Shown piece by piece: positions 1 through 6,774 of a DNA stretch of 14,783 nucleotides (positions are counted from its first letter, which is position 1; every line of letters starts with the position of its first letter). The stretch is from NCBI GenBank assembly GCA_905370385.1, contig CAJPKN010000029.1:1-14783 (forward strand), in the 5' to 3' direction. The stretch is from Stomatobaculum longum. GTDB lineage: Bacteria > Bacillota > Clostridia > Lachnospirales > Lachnospiraceae. A model generated the notes under the pieces. That model was given only the letters and a program-made list of their open reading frames with translations. It ran no database searches and was not told the DNA's origin. The translations under genes were made by a program, and so were the position numbers.

Positions 1-1046
1 CGCTTCTTTTCTTCCAGTTCCCGGAGCCAAGCGCTCGTATCAATCGAGATGGGGGATTCGGCAAGGGCGGAGAAGACGGTTTTCACATCGCCGACCAGCG
101 GAATTGTGGGACCTAAGTTCTTACCGATTTCCGCGGTATCGATGTCAATGTGGATGATGTTGACGCGCTGCTCTAAGTTCTCCGGCCTGGGGACGGCGCG
201 GTCCGCGATGCGCGCGCCGACGATGATCAGGAGATCGCTCGCTGCGACCGCACGGTTGGAATAGGGTTTGCCGTTGTTGCCGAGCATGCCGAAATAGAGC
301 GGGTGATTTTTCGGAAGCACGCCTATGCCCATCATGGTATGGACCAGCGGGACCTGATACTTCTCACAGAAGGCGCGGACTTCCGCCTCGCCCTGTCCGA
401 GGATGACACCGCCGCCGGCACAGACCAAGGGTTTCTTGGCCTTCTGGATTGCCGCAATCACGCGAGACAGTTGCAGGCTGTTGCCCTTGACACTCGGCTT
501 ATAGCCGCGCATATTGAGAGTCTCCGGATAGGAGAAATTCTTTTTGAGCAGCTGCTGCTGGACATCGATTGGGATATCGATGAGCACCGGTCCCTTGCGG
601 CCGGAGTCCGCAATGTAAAAGGCCTCTTTGAAGACATGGGGAATTTCGTCCGCGCTACGGACCAGGTAGGAATATTTGACAAAAGACTCGGTTGCGCCGC
701 GCATATCCGCCTCTTGGAAAACATCGCGCCCGAGGAGGGAGGAATTAACCTGTCCCGTGACGGCAATGAGCGGAATGGAGTCCGCATAGGCGGTCGCGAG
801 CGCCGTGATTAAATTGGTTGCGCCGGGACCGGAAGAGCTCACACAGACCGCCGGGCGGCCGGTGACGCGCGCATAGCCGCTCGCCGCATGGCCTGCGGCC
901 TGTTCCTGACGTACCAGTATATGTTCTATCGATGCGTCTTGGTTCAGCGCATCCAAAAAGGGTGAAATTGCAACACCGGGGTAACCGAAGATGCGGGTAA
1001 TACCTTCCGCAGCCAGGCATTTGACCATTGCCTCTGCACCGTTCAT
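1..1046 (-). CDS. ilvB: Acetolactate synthase large subunit (C-terminus beyond window)
   Basis: Thiamine-diphosphate (ThDP) enzyme that condenses two pyruvates to acetolactate, or pyruvate plus 2-oxobutyrate to acetohydroxybutyrate. This is the first common step of valine, leucine and isoleucine synthesis in the cytoplasm. My reading of the minus strand gives 348 complete codons from ATG at 1046 before the window ends; family members are about 550-570 residues, so the C-terminal ThDP pyrophosphate-binding domain is missing here. Visible are the N-terminal PYR domain (about 1-165) with FGYPG (20-24), the RQEQAAGHAA segment whose Glu48 is the usual ThDP-activating glutamate, SSGPGATN (71-78), TGQV (97-100) and GRDVFQEAD (106-114), then the start of the central domain (about 190-325). 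The start is supported by an AAGGAGG ribosome binding site about 6 bases upstream. RFGY-to-FQEAD features favour the biosynthetic type over catabolic AlsS. A small regulatory subunit cannot be checked. It diverges from nth. Confidence 0.95.
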   Translation of the reverse strand, partial: MNGAEAMVKCLAAEGITRIFGYPGVAISPFLDALNQDASIEHILVRQEQAAGHAASGYARVTGRPAVCVSSSGPGATNLITALATAYADSIPLIAVTGQVNSSLLGRDVFQEADMRGATESFVKYSYLVRSADEIPHVFKEAFYIADSGRKGPVLIDIPIDVQQQLLKKNFSYPETLNMRGYKPSVKGNSLQLSRVIAAIQKAKKPLVCAGGGVILGQGEAEVRAFCEKYQVPLVHTMMGIGVLPKNHPLYFGMLGNNGKPYSNRAVAASDLLIIVGARIADRAVPRPENLEQRVNIIHIDIDTAEIGKNLGPTIPLVGDVKTVFSALAESPISIDTSAWLRELEEKK

Positions 1047-1093
1047 CAGTTCGCCTCCTTCTCTTCGTTTCTGTTGAAAATGAAAGTAGAAAG

Positions 1094-1099
1094 TATGAT
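1094..1099 (+). promoter_or_regulatory. Possible -10 box for nth, overlapping the ilvB -10
   Basis: TATGAT on the plus strand is a good -10 match and occupies nearly the same bases as the ilvB -10 on the other strand. A TTGAAA at 1074-1079 resembles a -35 but lies only 14 bases away, which is too close. At the standard 17-base spacing the hexamer is CTGTTG, a poor match. The nth promoter is therefore uncertain. Confidence 0.25.
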
Positions 1100-1103
1100 A
1101 GCA
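1095..1103 (-). promoter_or_regulatory. Extended -10 promoter for ilvB
   Basis: Read on the minus strand this is TGCTATCAT, a TGn extension followed by a -10 hexamer matching TATAAT at five of six positions. It would start transcription near 1088, giving a leader of about 40 bases before the ilvB start. The -35 region is poor (TTTCTT at 17-base spacing), as is common for extended -10 promoters. The leader is too short for a T-box or leader-peptide attenuator. The prediction rests on motif match only. Confidence 0.45.
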
Positions 1104-1162
1104 TAAAGAGAAGGCGAAAGAAAGTCGGGAAGCGAGAGGAAGAGAAAGGTAAGACTTAAGAA

Positions 1163-1900
1163 ATGAGACAAGGAACAGAGAAAAAGACAGAGAAAAAGAC
1201 AGAGAAAAAGAAGGGGAAATGCGGCGCGGAGGCGGCGTTGAACGCGCGACGCGCTCTCACAAAAGAAGTGATAGAGCGCTTGAAAGCCCTGTATCCGGAC
1301 ACCAAATGTACTTTGAATTATCGAGACGCGTGGCAGCTTCTGATCTCGGTACGCTTGGCGGCACAGTGCACGGATCTCCGTGTGGACCAGGTGACGCCGC
1401 GGCTCTATGAGCGCTTTCCGACGGTGCGGGCGCTTGCGGAGGCGCCGGTCGAGGCCATCGAGGAAATTGTGCGCCCCTGCGGTCTCGGGAACTCCAAGGC
1501 GCGGGATATTCAGAAGTGTATGCGCATTCTGCATGAGGAGTATCGGGATGAGGTGCCGCGCGACTTTAAGGCGCTACTCGCGCTGCCGGGCGTCGGCAGA
1601 AAGAGCGCCAATTTGATTATGGGAGATATCTTCGGGGAGCCCGCGATTGTAACGGACACCCACTGCATACGACTGGTGAACCGCATCGGCCTCGTGGATC
1701 AGGTCAAGGAACCCGCAAAGGTCGAAAAGCTTTTATGGGAGTTGGTTCCGCCGGAGGAGAGCAATCAATTTTGTCACCGCCTCGTGGACCACGGCAGGGC
1801 GGTCTGCACGGCGCGTAAGCCGGACTGCGGGCGTTGTGTGTTGAATGACTTATGTCGCTACGCAAAAGAAGAGCGGCCCTTCGGGCTCGGAGAGATGTGA
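1163..1900 (+). CDS. nth: Endonuclease III (DNA glycosylase/AP lyase)
   Basis: Base excision repair enzyme that removes oxidised pyrimidines and cleaves the resulting abasic site by beta-elimination. With the ATG at 1163 it is 245 residues; the E. coli family member is about 211, and the excess is an N-terminal lysine-rich tail, (TEKK)3 at residues 5-16. The conserved core starts near residue 32. Diagnostic features are the helix-hairpin-helix LPGVGRKSANLI with the catalytic lysine, the VTDTH segment with the catalytic aspartate, and a C-terminal C-x6-C-x2-C-x5-C set (CTARKPDCGRCVLNDLC) that ligates a 4Fe-4S cluster. The ATG has only a weak, distant AAAGG upstream. A TTG at 1238 in the same frame has GGAGG five bases before it and would give a 220-residue protein closer to the family length, so the true start may be 1238. 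It is followed 11 bp later by the DUF4317 gene. Confidence 0.96.
   Translation: MRQGTEKKTEKKTEKKKGKCGAEAALNARRALTKEVIERLKALYPDTKCTLNYRDAWQLLISVRLAAQCTDLRVDQVTPRLYERFPTVRALAEAPVEAIEEIVRPCGLGNSKARDIQKCMRILHEEYRDEVPRDFKALLALPGVGRKSANLIMGDIFGEPAIVTDTHCIRLVNRIGLVDQVKEPAKVEKLLWELVPPEESNQFCHRLVDHGRAVCTARKPDCGRCVLNDLCRYAKEERPFGLGEM
1175..1210 (+). repeat. Three perfect 12-bp tandem repeats (ACAGAGAAAAAG)
   Basis: The unit ACAGAGAAAAAG occurs three times without change at 1175-1186, 1187-1198 and 1199-1210. It is in frame with the ATG at 1163 and encodes Thr-Glu-Lys-Lys each time. It ends before the alternative TTG start at 1238, so it is either a variable protein tail or part of an untranslated leader. 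Copy number could change by replication slippage without shifting the frame. Confidence 0.95.
1228..1240 (+). promoter_or_regulatory. Ribosome binding site and TTG: alternative nth start
   Basis: GGAGG at 1228-1232 stands five bases before an in-frame TTG at 1238-1240. This arrangement is better than the one at the upstream ATG and would start the protein at LNARRALTKEV, just ahead of the conserved Nth core. It decides between a 220- and a 245-residue product. Confidence 0.5.
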
Positions 1901-1911
1901 GGAGGAGAAGA

Positions 1912-3063
1912 ATGGACAGAAAAGCAGTGCTCGAGGTGAGAAAATTATTCGATAAGAACGACTGCCGCATCGATCGCATGCGCGGCTGCTATGTGAACGG
2001 CGAGAAGCAAATCATCGCGGATTTGCAGGATCGGTTCTACAGCTTTGAGGACGAGGAGCTCTTTCAGTACTGCGAGCTCTTTAAGAAGGCTGTCTCCGGC
2101 AGAATCGGGCGCACCCTCTTTAACATTGAATTTCCGCTCGCGGAAGAAAAGGAAGGGGGGGCGCAGGAGAAGCTGTACCGGCTCTTAAAGAGCGAGTTAA
2201 AGGACGAAGCGCTCTTACAGGAGTTTTTTCAGGAGATTATTCAGAACTTTTCCTTTGCCGGGAATTATCTGATTCTCCTGGTGCACGGCGTCTACGATAT
2301 CCCGGGGCGAACCAAGGACCGCGTGGGGTTAAGCGACGGCTCGGAATATGTGTACCCCTTCCTGGAGCTCTCGATTTGTCCGGTGGAACTGCTCCGCGAG
2401 GGGCTCTGCTATGATGCGGAGGCGAAGTCCTTCTTAAGCCGCATGGAGAACTGGAGCGTGAAGAAGCCGGATATCGGTCTTCTCTATCCCGCGTTCAACG
2501 AGAGAAACACGGACTTGCACGGCGCTCTCTGGTATGCGCGGAGCGAAAAGACGCGCCACGAGGAGCTCGCTGCGGTGTTGCTCGGAACGGAATTGCCCCG
2601 CGCCGAGAGCGCGGAGAAGGATGCCTTCCGTGAGATTGTCGAGCGCAGTCTCGGGGAGGACTGCAACTTTACTTTGGTGCAGAGCCTGCAAGAGGCGGTG
2701 AATCGCTTTGCGGAAGAGGCGGGAGACAGTGAAATCACGGAGCCGCCGGTGTTATCGAAGGGCGAATTCAAGCGCCTGCTCGACGAGTGCGGCGCGGAAG
2801 AAGAAGCGCTTTCGCGCCTCGATGAAGTCTATGAAGAGGTGCTCGGGGAGGGAAAAGAAGCCCTGTTGGTCGAAAATCTGAGCGCGCCGAAGACACTCAC
2901 GGTCGCAACGGATTCGCTGCAATTAAAACTGCAGAGCGATGCGAGTGAGCTCCTCAGTACCCGGGTAATCGACGGACGGGAGTACTTTCTGATTCCGGTC
3001 TCGGAGGATGTCACGGTCAACGGGATTCGCCTTCGGACAAAAACGGGTGAAGCAACGGAATAA
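1912..3063 (+). CDS. DUF4317 family protein of unknown function
   Basis: A 383-residue protein that I recognise as the DUF4317 family of Clostridia; its function is not known to me. Start choice: ATG at 1912 has GGAGGAG directly after the nth stop codon, and the family begins with the DRKAVLEVRKLF type of sequence. An in-frame ATG at 1852 would only add an Arg-rich stretch inside nth. Conserved-looking segments are GCYVNGEK (25-32), NIEFPL (71-76), LLVHGVYDIPG (122-132), SICPV (154-158) and YPAFNERNTDLHG (192-204). The C-terminal third is acidic and probably helical. There is no signal peptide and no membrane segment, so it should be cytoplasmic. It follows nth by 11 bp and is probably cotranscribed and translationally linked, which hints at but does not prove a link to DNA repair. 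Its last 47 bp overlap the 3' end of shikimate kinase on the other strand. Confidence 0.9.
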   Translation: MDRKAVLEVRKLFDKNDCRIDRMRGCYVNGEKQIIADLQDRFYSFEDEELFQYCELFKKAVSGRIGRTLFNIEFPLAEEKEGGAQEKLYRLLKSELKDEALLQEFFQEIIQNFSFAGNYLILLVHGVYDIPGRTKDRVGLSDGSEYVYPFLELSICPVELLREGLCYDAEAKSFLSRMENWSVKKPDIGLLYPAFNERNTDLHGALWYARSEKTRHEELAAVLLGTELPRAESAEKDAFREIVERSLGEDCNFTLVQSLQEAVNRFAEEAGDSEITEPPVLSKGEFKRLLDECGAEEEALSRLDEVYEEVLGEGKEALLVENLSAPKTLTVATDSLQLKLQSDASELLSTRVIDGREYFLIPVSEDVTVNGIRLRTKTGEATE

Positions 3064-3589
3064 GCTCCGAAACGATTTCTTCGGGACGGAGACCGTCGGT
3101 CGCGATTCGAATCGAGGCAGCGTCTTCGTAGGAGGCGGCGCGGGCATCCATCAGCGCGGCAATATCCGTTAAGCTCTTTTTGCCGGCGAGGAGCGGTCGT
3201 GTGGTATCCGCCGCGAGACGGGCAAAAATGGTGTCCGGTGTTGCGGTGAGATAGATGACGCCGCCGAGCTCTCGCATGAGTGCGCGGTTCTCGCTGCGAA
3301 GTGCCATGCCGCCGCCGCAGGAAATAAGGCAGGGAGCACTTTCCCGCAGGCTTTTTAAAAAGGCGGTCTCTCGCTCGCGAAAGGCCTCCTCTCCCGCGCG
3401 GGCAAAGAAACCGGCAATGCTCTCGCCGAGCGCCTCGGAAATGCAGGCATCGCTGTCCAGCATGGGAAGAGAGAGTGCCTCGGAGAGCGCGGCCGCAACG
3501 GTCGATTTGCCGCTCCCCATGAAACCGATCAGAAACAGGTGGCGTCTCAGCGTAGGAGCAGCGCCGCGGGAAAAATTGGGATTTGACAT
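3017..3589 (-). CDS. aroK: Shikimate kinase
   Basis: Phosphorylates the 3-hydroxyl of shikimate with ATP, the fifth step of the shikimate (chorismate) pathway, in the cytoplasm. It is 190 residues from ATG at 3589, against about 170 usual; the extra is a short N-terminal leader (MSNPNFSRGA). The Walker A motif GFMGSGKST is at 22-30. DSD at 45-47 matches the shikimate- and Mg-binding Asp pair, FRERE near 70-74 carries the substrate-binding Arg, GGG is at 92-94, and RPLL at 131-134 is the lid with its ATP-contacting Arg. AAGGAG lies seven bases before this start. An ATG at 3754 on the same strand would run back through the pgi promoter and start, so it is rejected. The gene stands alone, divergent from pgi and convergent with the DUF4317 gene. 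Gene symbol is by family; it could equally be called aroL. Confidence 0.96.
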   Translation of the reverse strand: MSNPNFSRGAAPTLRRHLFLIGFMGSGKSTVAAALSEALSLPMLDSDACISEALGESIAGFFARAGEEAFRERETAFLKSLRESAPCLISCGGGMALRSENRALMRELGGVIYLTATPDTIFARLAADTTRPLLAGKKSLTDIAALMDARAASYEDAASIRIATDGLRPEEIVSELIPLLHPFLSEGESR

Positions 3590-3629
3590 GGCAGACTCCT
3601 TTTTGAATATGACTGCGATTTTTGGGGAC

Positions 3630-3659
3630 AGTGTAACACAGGGGCGCGGGGCTTTACAA
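3630..3659 (-). promoter_or_regulatory. Possible aroK promoter
   Basis: On the minus strand a TTGTAA (3654-3659) is followed after 18 bases by TACACT (3630-3635). Each matches the sigma-70-type consensus at four of six positions. Transcription would begin near 3623, about 35 bases before the aroK start. The -35 hexamer overlaps the edge of a 14-bp palindrome. Confidence 0.4.
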
Positions 3660-3671
3660 ACGCGCGCGTTT
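3658..3671. promoter_or_regulatory. 14-bp perfect palindrome in the aroK/pgi divergent region (candidate operator)
   Basis: AAACGCGCGCGTTT reads the same on both strands. It overlaps the proposed aroK -35 and sits where the pgi -35 would be. A dimeric repressor bound here could touch both promoters. The alternating CG core could equally be a chance product of a CG-rich genome, although it lies in one of the few non-coding gaps here. No matching second copy was noticed elsewhere in the window. Confidence 0.4.
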
Positions 3672-3685
3672 TTCTCTCGAAATTG

Positions 3686-3694
3686 TGATAAAAT
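3686..3694 (+). promoter_or_regulatory. Extended -10 promoter for pgi-rpiB
   Basis: TGATAAAAT combines a TGn extension with TAAAAT, five of six matches to the -10 consensus. The -35 hexamer at 17-base spacing (GCGTTT) is poor and lies in the palindrome at 3658-3671. The transcript would start near 3701, giving a leader of about 40 bases that includes the GAGGAGG ribosome binding site of pgi. Confidence 0.5.
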
Positions 3695-3739
3695 GAGACA
3701 GGAAAAGTGACCGCGAAGCGCGGTGTGAGGAGGAAAAAT

Positions 3740-5095
3740 ATGGGCTGCATTCAATTAGACCTGAGAGGTGCACTTTCATTCTTGAGCGAGCGTGAGCTTT
3801 GTCAGATGGAACTTCCGGCAGAGACGGCGAAGGGAGAATTGGTCGAGCACACGGGTGCGGGCAATGATTTCCACGGCTGGGTGGATCTGCCCGAGGCATA
3901 TGACCGTGAGGAGTTTGCGCGCATTCAAAAGGCTGCCGCAAAGATTCAGGCGGAATCCGAGATTCTGGTGGTTGCCGGCATCGGCGGCTCTTACCTCGGC
4001 GCGCGCGCGGCAATCGACTTCCTGCGCCACGGCTTCTATAACCAGCTTCCGAAGGAAGTGCGGAAGACGCCGGAGATTTATTTTGTCGGCAACAATATGA
4101 GCGGACAGTATATGAACGCGCTGATCGATGTGATCGGCGAGCGCGACTTCTCGCTGAACGTCATCTCGAAGTCCGGTACGACAACCGAGACGGCCATCAG
4201 CTTCCGTGTCTTTAAGAGCTTGCTCGAGAAAAAGTACGGCAAGGAGGGCGCGGCGTCCCGCATTTATGCGACGACGGATAAGCAGCGCGGCGCCTTAAAG
4301 CAGCTCGCGGACCGCGAAGGCTATGAGTGCTTTGTGATTCCGGACGACGTGGGCGGGCGCTTCTCGGTGCTGACCGCGGTGGGTCTCCTGCCGATTGCGG
4401 TCTCGGGTGCGGACATCTCCCGCCTGATGGAGGGCGCGGCTGAGGAGAGAAAGTCTCTGCTCACGACCCCCTATGCGGAAAATGATGCCATGCGCTATGC
4501 GGTCGCGAGAACCGTCTTAAATCGTAAGGGTAAGGAGGTCGAAGTGCTCGCAAACTATGAGCCGAGCCTTGCGATGATTTCCGAGTGGTGGAAGCAGCTC
4601 TACGGCGAGAGTGAGGGCAAGGATCAAAAGGGTATACTGCCGCACTCCGTCAACCTGACGACAGACCTCCACTCGATGGGCCAGTACATCCAGGACGGCA
4701 GACGCATCCTGATGGAGACGGTCTTAAATGTGGAGCAGCCGAAGAACGAACTTGTGATTGAGGCAGAGGCGGGCGATCCGGACGGCCTCAACTATCTTGC
4801 GGGCAAGAACATGGACTTTGTCTCGAAGAACGCAATGCGCGGCACGAAGCTTGCCCACATTGACGGCGGCGTGCCGGTCATGCAGCTCAACATTCCGGCG
4901 CAGGATGAGTACTCGCTCGGCGCACTCTTCTATTTCTTTGAGTTTGCGGTCGGCGTGAGCGGCTATCTGCTCGGGGTGAATCCGTTCGATCAGCCGGGCG
5001 TCGAGAGTTATAAGCGCAACATGTTCGCACTGCTCGGCAAGCCGGGCTATGAGAAGGAGAGAGAGGCTCTCCTTGCACGGGAGGCACAGGAATGA
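3740..5095 (+). CDS. pgi: Glucose-6-phosphate isomerase
   Basis: Interconverts glucose 6-phosphate and fructose 6-phosphate in glycolysis and gluconeogenesis, in the cytoplasm. It is 451 residues, the length of the short Bacillus-type PGI (about 450) rather than the 550-residue E. coli type. It has two SIS sugar-isomerase domains. Visible motifs are [11 protein letters not shown] (80-90), phosphate-binding SKSGTTTE (143-150), DDVGGRFSV (202-210, the first PGI signature), YGE with catalytic Glu290, TDLHSMGQ with His311, and the second signature near [18 protein letters not shown], whose Lys425 is the expected catalytic lysine. The ATG at 3740 has GAGGAGG about 5 bases upstream; an upstream in-frame ATG at 3707 lacks such a site. 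The stop codon overlaps the rpiB start (ATGA), so the two isomerases are probably translated together. Confidence 0.98.
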   Translation: MGCIQLDLRGALSFLSERELCQMELPAETAKGELVEHTGAGNDFHGWVDLPEAYDREEFARIQKAAAKIQAESEILVVAGIGGSYLGARAAIDFLRHGFYNQLPKEVRKTPEIYFVGNNMSGQYMNALIDVIGERDFSLNVISKSGTTTETAISFRVFKSLLEKKYGKEGAASRIYATTDKQRGALKQLADREGYECFVIPDDVGGRFSVLTAVGLLPIAVSGADISRLMEGAAEERKSLLTTPYAENDAMRYAVARTVLNRKGKEVEVLANYEPSLAMISEWWKQLYGESEGKDQKGILPHSVNLTTDLHSMGQYIQDGRRILMETVLNVEQPKNELVIEAEAGDPDGLNYLAGKNMDFVSKNAMRGTKLAHIDGGVPVMQLNIPAQDEYSLGALFYFFEFAVGVSGYLLGVNPFDQPGVESYKRNMFALLGKPGYEKEREALLAREAQE

Positions 5096-5550
5096 AATTG
5101 GTGATTGCAAACGACCACGCGGCGGTCGACTTAAAGTTTGCGATTCTCGAACATTTAAAAGAGCGCGGCATCGAAGTCGTGAACATCGGCACGGATACGA
5201 AGGAGCGCTATCAGTACCCGCTCGCGGGTTACCGCGCGGCCAAGATGGTCGCAAGCGGAGAGGCGGACGGCGGCGTGCTGATTTGCGGCACGGGCATCGG
5301 CATAAGCCTTGCGGCGAATAAGGTAAAGGGCATACGCGCGGCGGTCTGCTCGGAGCCCTACAGCGCAAAGATGGCGCGGGAGCACAACAATGCGAATATG
5401 ATTGCTTTCGGCGCGCGCGTGGTCGGTGAGGATCTCGCAAAGATGATTGTGGACAGCTGGCTGGATGCGAAATTCCAGGGCGGCCGTCACGCAGAGCGAG
5501 TCGCGCTGATTGACGAGATCGAGGAGACGGGAGAACTCTCCTGCGAGTGA
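5092..5550 (+). CDS. rpiB: Ribose-5-phosphate isomerase B (RpiB/LacAB family)
   Basis: Interconverts ribose 5-phosphate and ribulose 5-phosphate in the non-oxidative pentose phosphate pathway. The 152 residues fit the family length of about 145-150. The N-terminal NDHAA carries Asp8 and His9 that contact the substrate. [17 protein letters not shown] carries Cys65, the residue that serves as general base in RpiB, and [14 protein letters not shown] carries His98 and the conserved Asn residues. The start overlaps the pgi stop codon by four bases and has GGGAGG seven bases upstream. LacA/LacB proteins of the tagatose pathway share this fold, but no lac genes are present and the neighbour is pgi, so RpiB is the better call. 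An allose-6-phosphate isomerase activity is also possible in this family. A strong terminator follows. Confidence 0.93.
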   Translation: MKLVIANDHAAVDLKFAILEHLKERGIEVVNIGTDTKERYQYPLAGYRAAKMVASGEADGGVLICGTGIGISLAANKVKGIRAAVCSEPYSAKMAREHNNANMIAFGARVVGEDLAKMIVDSWLDAKFQGGRHAERVALIDEIEETGELSCE

Positions 5551-5564
5551 CAAAAGTTTGGAGG

Positions 5565-5605
5565 CCGGGTCGGAGCGCGGTATGCAGCCCCGACCCGGTT
5601 TTTTT
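5565..5605 (+). terminator. Rho-independent terminator after rpiB, abutting the sbcD ribosome binding site
   Basis: CCGGGTCGG (5565-5573) and CCGACCCGG (5590-5598) form a perfect 9-bp GC-rich stem with a 16-base loop, followed at once by seven T residues (5599-5605). This is a textbook intrinsic terminator for the pgi-rpiB transcript. The sbcD ribosome binding site GGAGGAG begins three bases after the T run, which leaves no room for a promoter between them. Confidence 0.92.
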
Positions 5606-5619
5606 GTGGAGGAGATAGT

Positions 5620-6774
5620 ATGCGATTGTTTCATCTCTCGGACCTGCATCTCGGGAAGCGTCTGCACGAGTACTCGCTTTTGGAGGATCAGCGCGATATC
5701 CTGGAGAAGATTTTGCAAGCCGTCCGGCAAGAGAGGCCGGATGCCGTGTTGCTGTCCGGCGATTTGTACGATAAGACGATGCCGAGCGCCGAGAGCGTAC
5801 AGCTCTTGAATTTATTCTTGGAAGCGCTCGCGGCGGAGCACTGCCCGGTGCTTGCGATTTACGGCAATCACGACTCTCCGGAGCGCACAGCCTACGGCGG
5901 CGGTCTCTTCCGGAAAGCACGGATTTATGTGTCACCGGTCTTTGACGGCATTGTGCGCTATGTGACATTTTCGGACAGCTTCGGCGCGGTGGATTTTTAT
6001 CTGCTTCCCTTTTTAAAGCCTGCAAGCGTGCGGAGCTTTTTTCCGGATGCCGCAATCGAGAGTTATACCGATGCTGTCCGAACGGTCTTAGAGGCGACGC
6101 GCCGTACCGCGGATCCGACACACAGAAAAGTGCTGCTCGCGCACCAGTTCGTGACGGGGGCCGCGCGCTCGGACTCCGAGGAGACGGTGGTCGGCGGGCT
6201 CGAAAATGTGGACGCAGCGGTCTTTGAAGGCTTCGACTATGTGGCGCTCGGACACATCCATAAGCCGCAGAACATAGGGAGCGAGCGGATTCGTTACTCG
6301 GGATCGCCGCTCAAATACTCCTTTTCCGAGGCGGCGCATGAAAAGAGTATCAGCCTCGTGACGCTCGGTGAAAAGCAGGCGGACGGGATGGCGGCGCTCA
6401 AGGTGGAAGAACTGGCGCTCACGCCGCTTCACGAACTTCGCTGCCTTCGCGGGAGCTACGAGGAACTCACGGCGCGGTCTTTCTACGAGGATCTCCCAAA
6501 GGAGGATTACTATCGCATCACCTTGACCGACGAGAGCGATGTCCCGGCGGCGATGCAGCGGCTCAGAACCATATATCACAACTTGATGGAACTCGCGTAC
6601 GACAACAGGAGGACCAAGAACAGCGCGGAACTCGAGCTTCGGCGCGCGGCGGATGCCCGCACACCGGAGGAGCTTTTTACGGATTTTTTCCGCAGCCGGA
6701 ACGGGCGGGAAATGAATGCGCTCGAACGGGAGCTCCTCACAGAGGCGTTGCTCAGGCAGGAGGTGGAAGCATGA
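5620..6774 (+). CDS. sbcD: SbcD, nuclease subunit of the SbcCD complex
   Basis: Mre11-type metallophosphoesterase that with SbcC cleaves DNA hairpins, cruciforms and protein-blocked double-strand ends. It is 384 residues, normal for Firmicutes SbcD. The N-terminal phosphodiesterase domain has all expected metal ligands: DLH (Asp8, His10), SGDLYDK (Asp48), YGNHDS (Asn83, His84), LLAHQF (His175) and LGHIHKPQ (His212, His214). The C-terminal part holds the capping domain and the segment expected to contact SbcC. GGAGGAG at 5608-5614 supports the start. The stop codon overlaps the sbcC start (ATGA). A terminator ends only 14 bases before the start codon, so expression must come from read-through or from a promoter upstream of or inside the hairpin. 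Confidence 0.97.
   Translation: MRLFHLSDLHLGKRLHEYSLLEDQRDILEKILQAVRQERPDAVLLSGDLYDKTMPSAESVQLLNLFLEALAAEHCPVLAIYGNHDSPERTAYGGGLFRKARIYVSPVFDGIVRYVTFSDSFGAVDFYLLPFLKPASVRSFFPDAAIESYTDAVRTVLEATRRTADPTHRKVLLAHQFVTGAARSDSEETVVGGLENVDAAVFEGFDYVALGHIHKPQNIGSERIRYSGSPLKYSFSEAAHEKSISLVTLGEKQADGMAALKVEELALTPLHELRCLRGSYEELTARSFYEDLPKEDYYRITLTDESDVPAAMQRLRTIYHNLMELAYDNRRTKNSAELELRRAADARTPEELFTDFFRSRNGREMNALERELLTEALLRQEVEA

Noticed and set aside
303-812. 169-codon plus-strand frame opposite ilvB
   Set aside because: The minus strand here reads as an intact acetolactate synthase with catalytic motifs; the plus-strand frame has no family features.
1046-1534. 162-codon minus-strand frame opposite nth with a Leu/Phe/Ser-rich C-terminal part
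   Set aside because: The hydrophobic part is only the complement of the purine tract and 12-bp repeats; it is not a credible membrane protein.
1852-1911. Upstream ATG extension of the DUF4317 protein by 20 residues
   Set aside because: It lies within nth, is almost all Arg, Leu and Ala, and has no ribosome binding site, while 1912 has GGAGGAG and a family-like N-terminus.
2956-2986. AGTAC/GTACT inverted repeat near the convergent ends of DUF4317 and aroK
   Set aside because: The stem is only about seven pairs with a long loop, and no T run follows on the aroK side, so it is not a supported terminator.
3590-3754. Upstream extension of shikimate kinase by 55 residues
   Set aside because: It would cover the divergent promoter region and the pgi start; the ATG at 3589 has its own AAGGAG.
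4724-6121. 465-codon open frame on the minus strand opposite pgi, rpiB and sbcD
   Set aside because: It is Arg/Ser/Pro-rich with no recognisable motif, and it spans three well-identified genes on the plus strand. It is a shadow of GC-rich codons.
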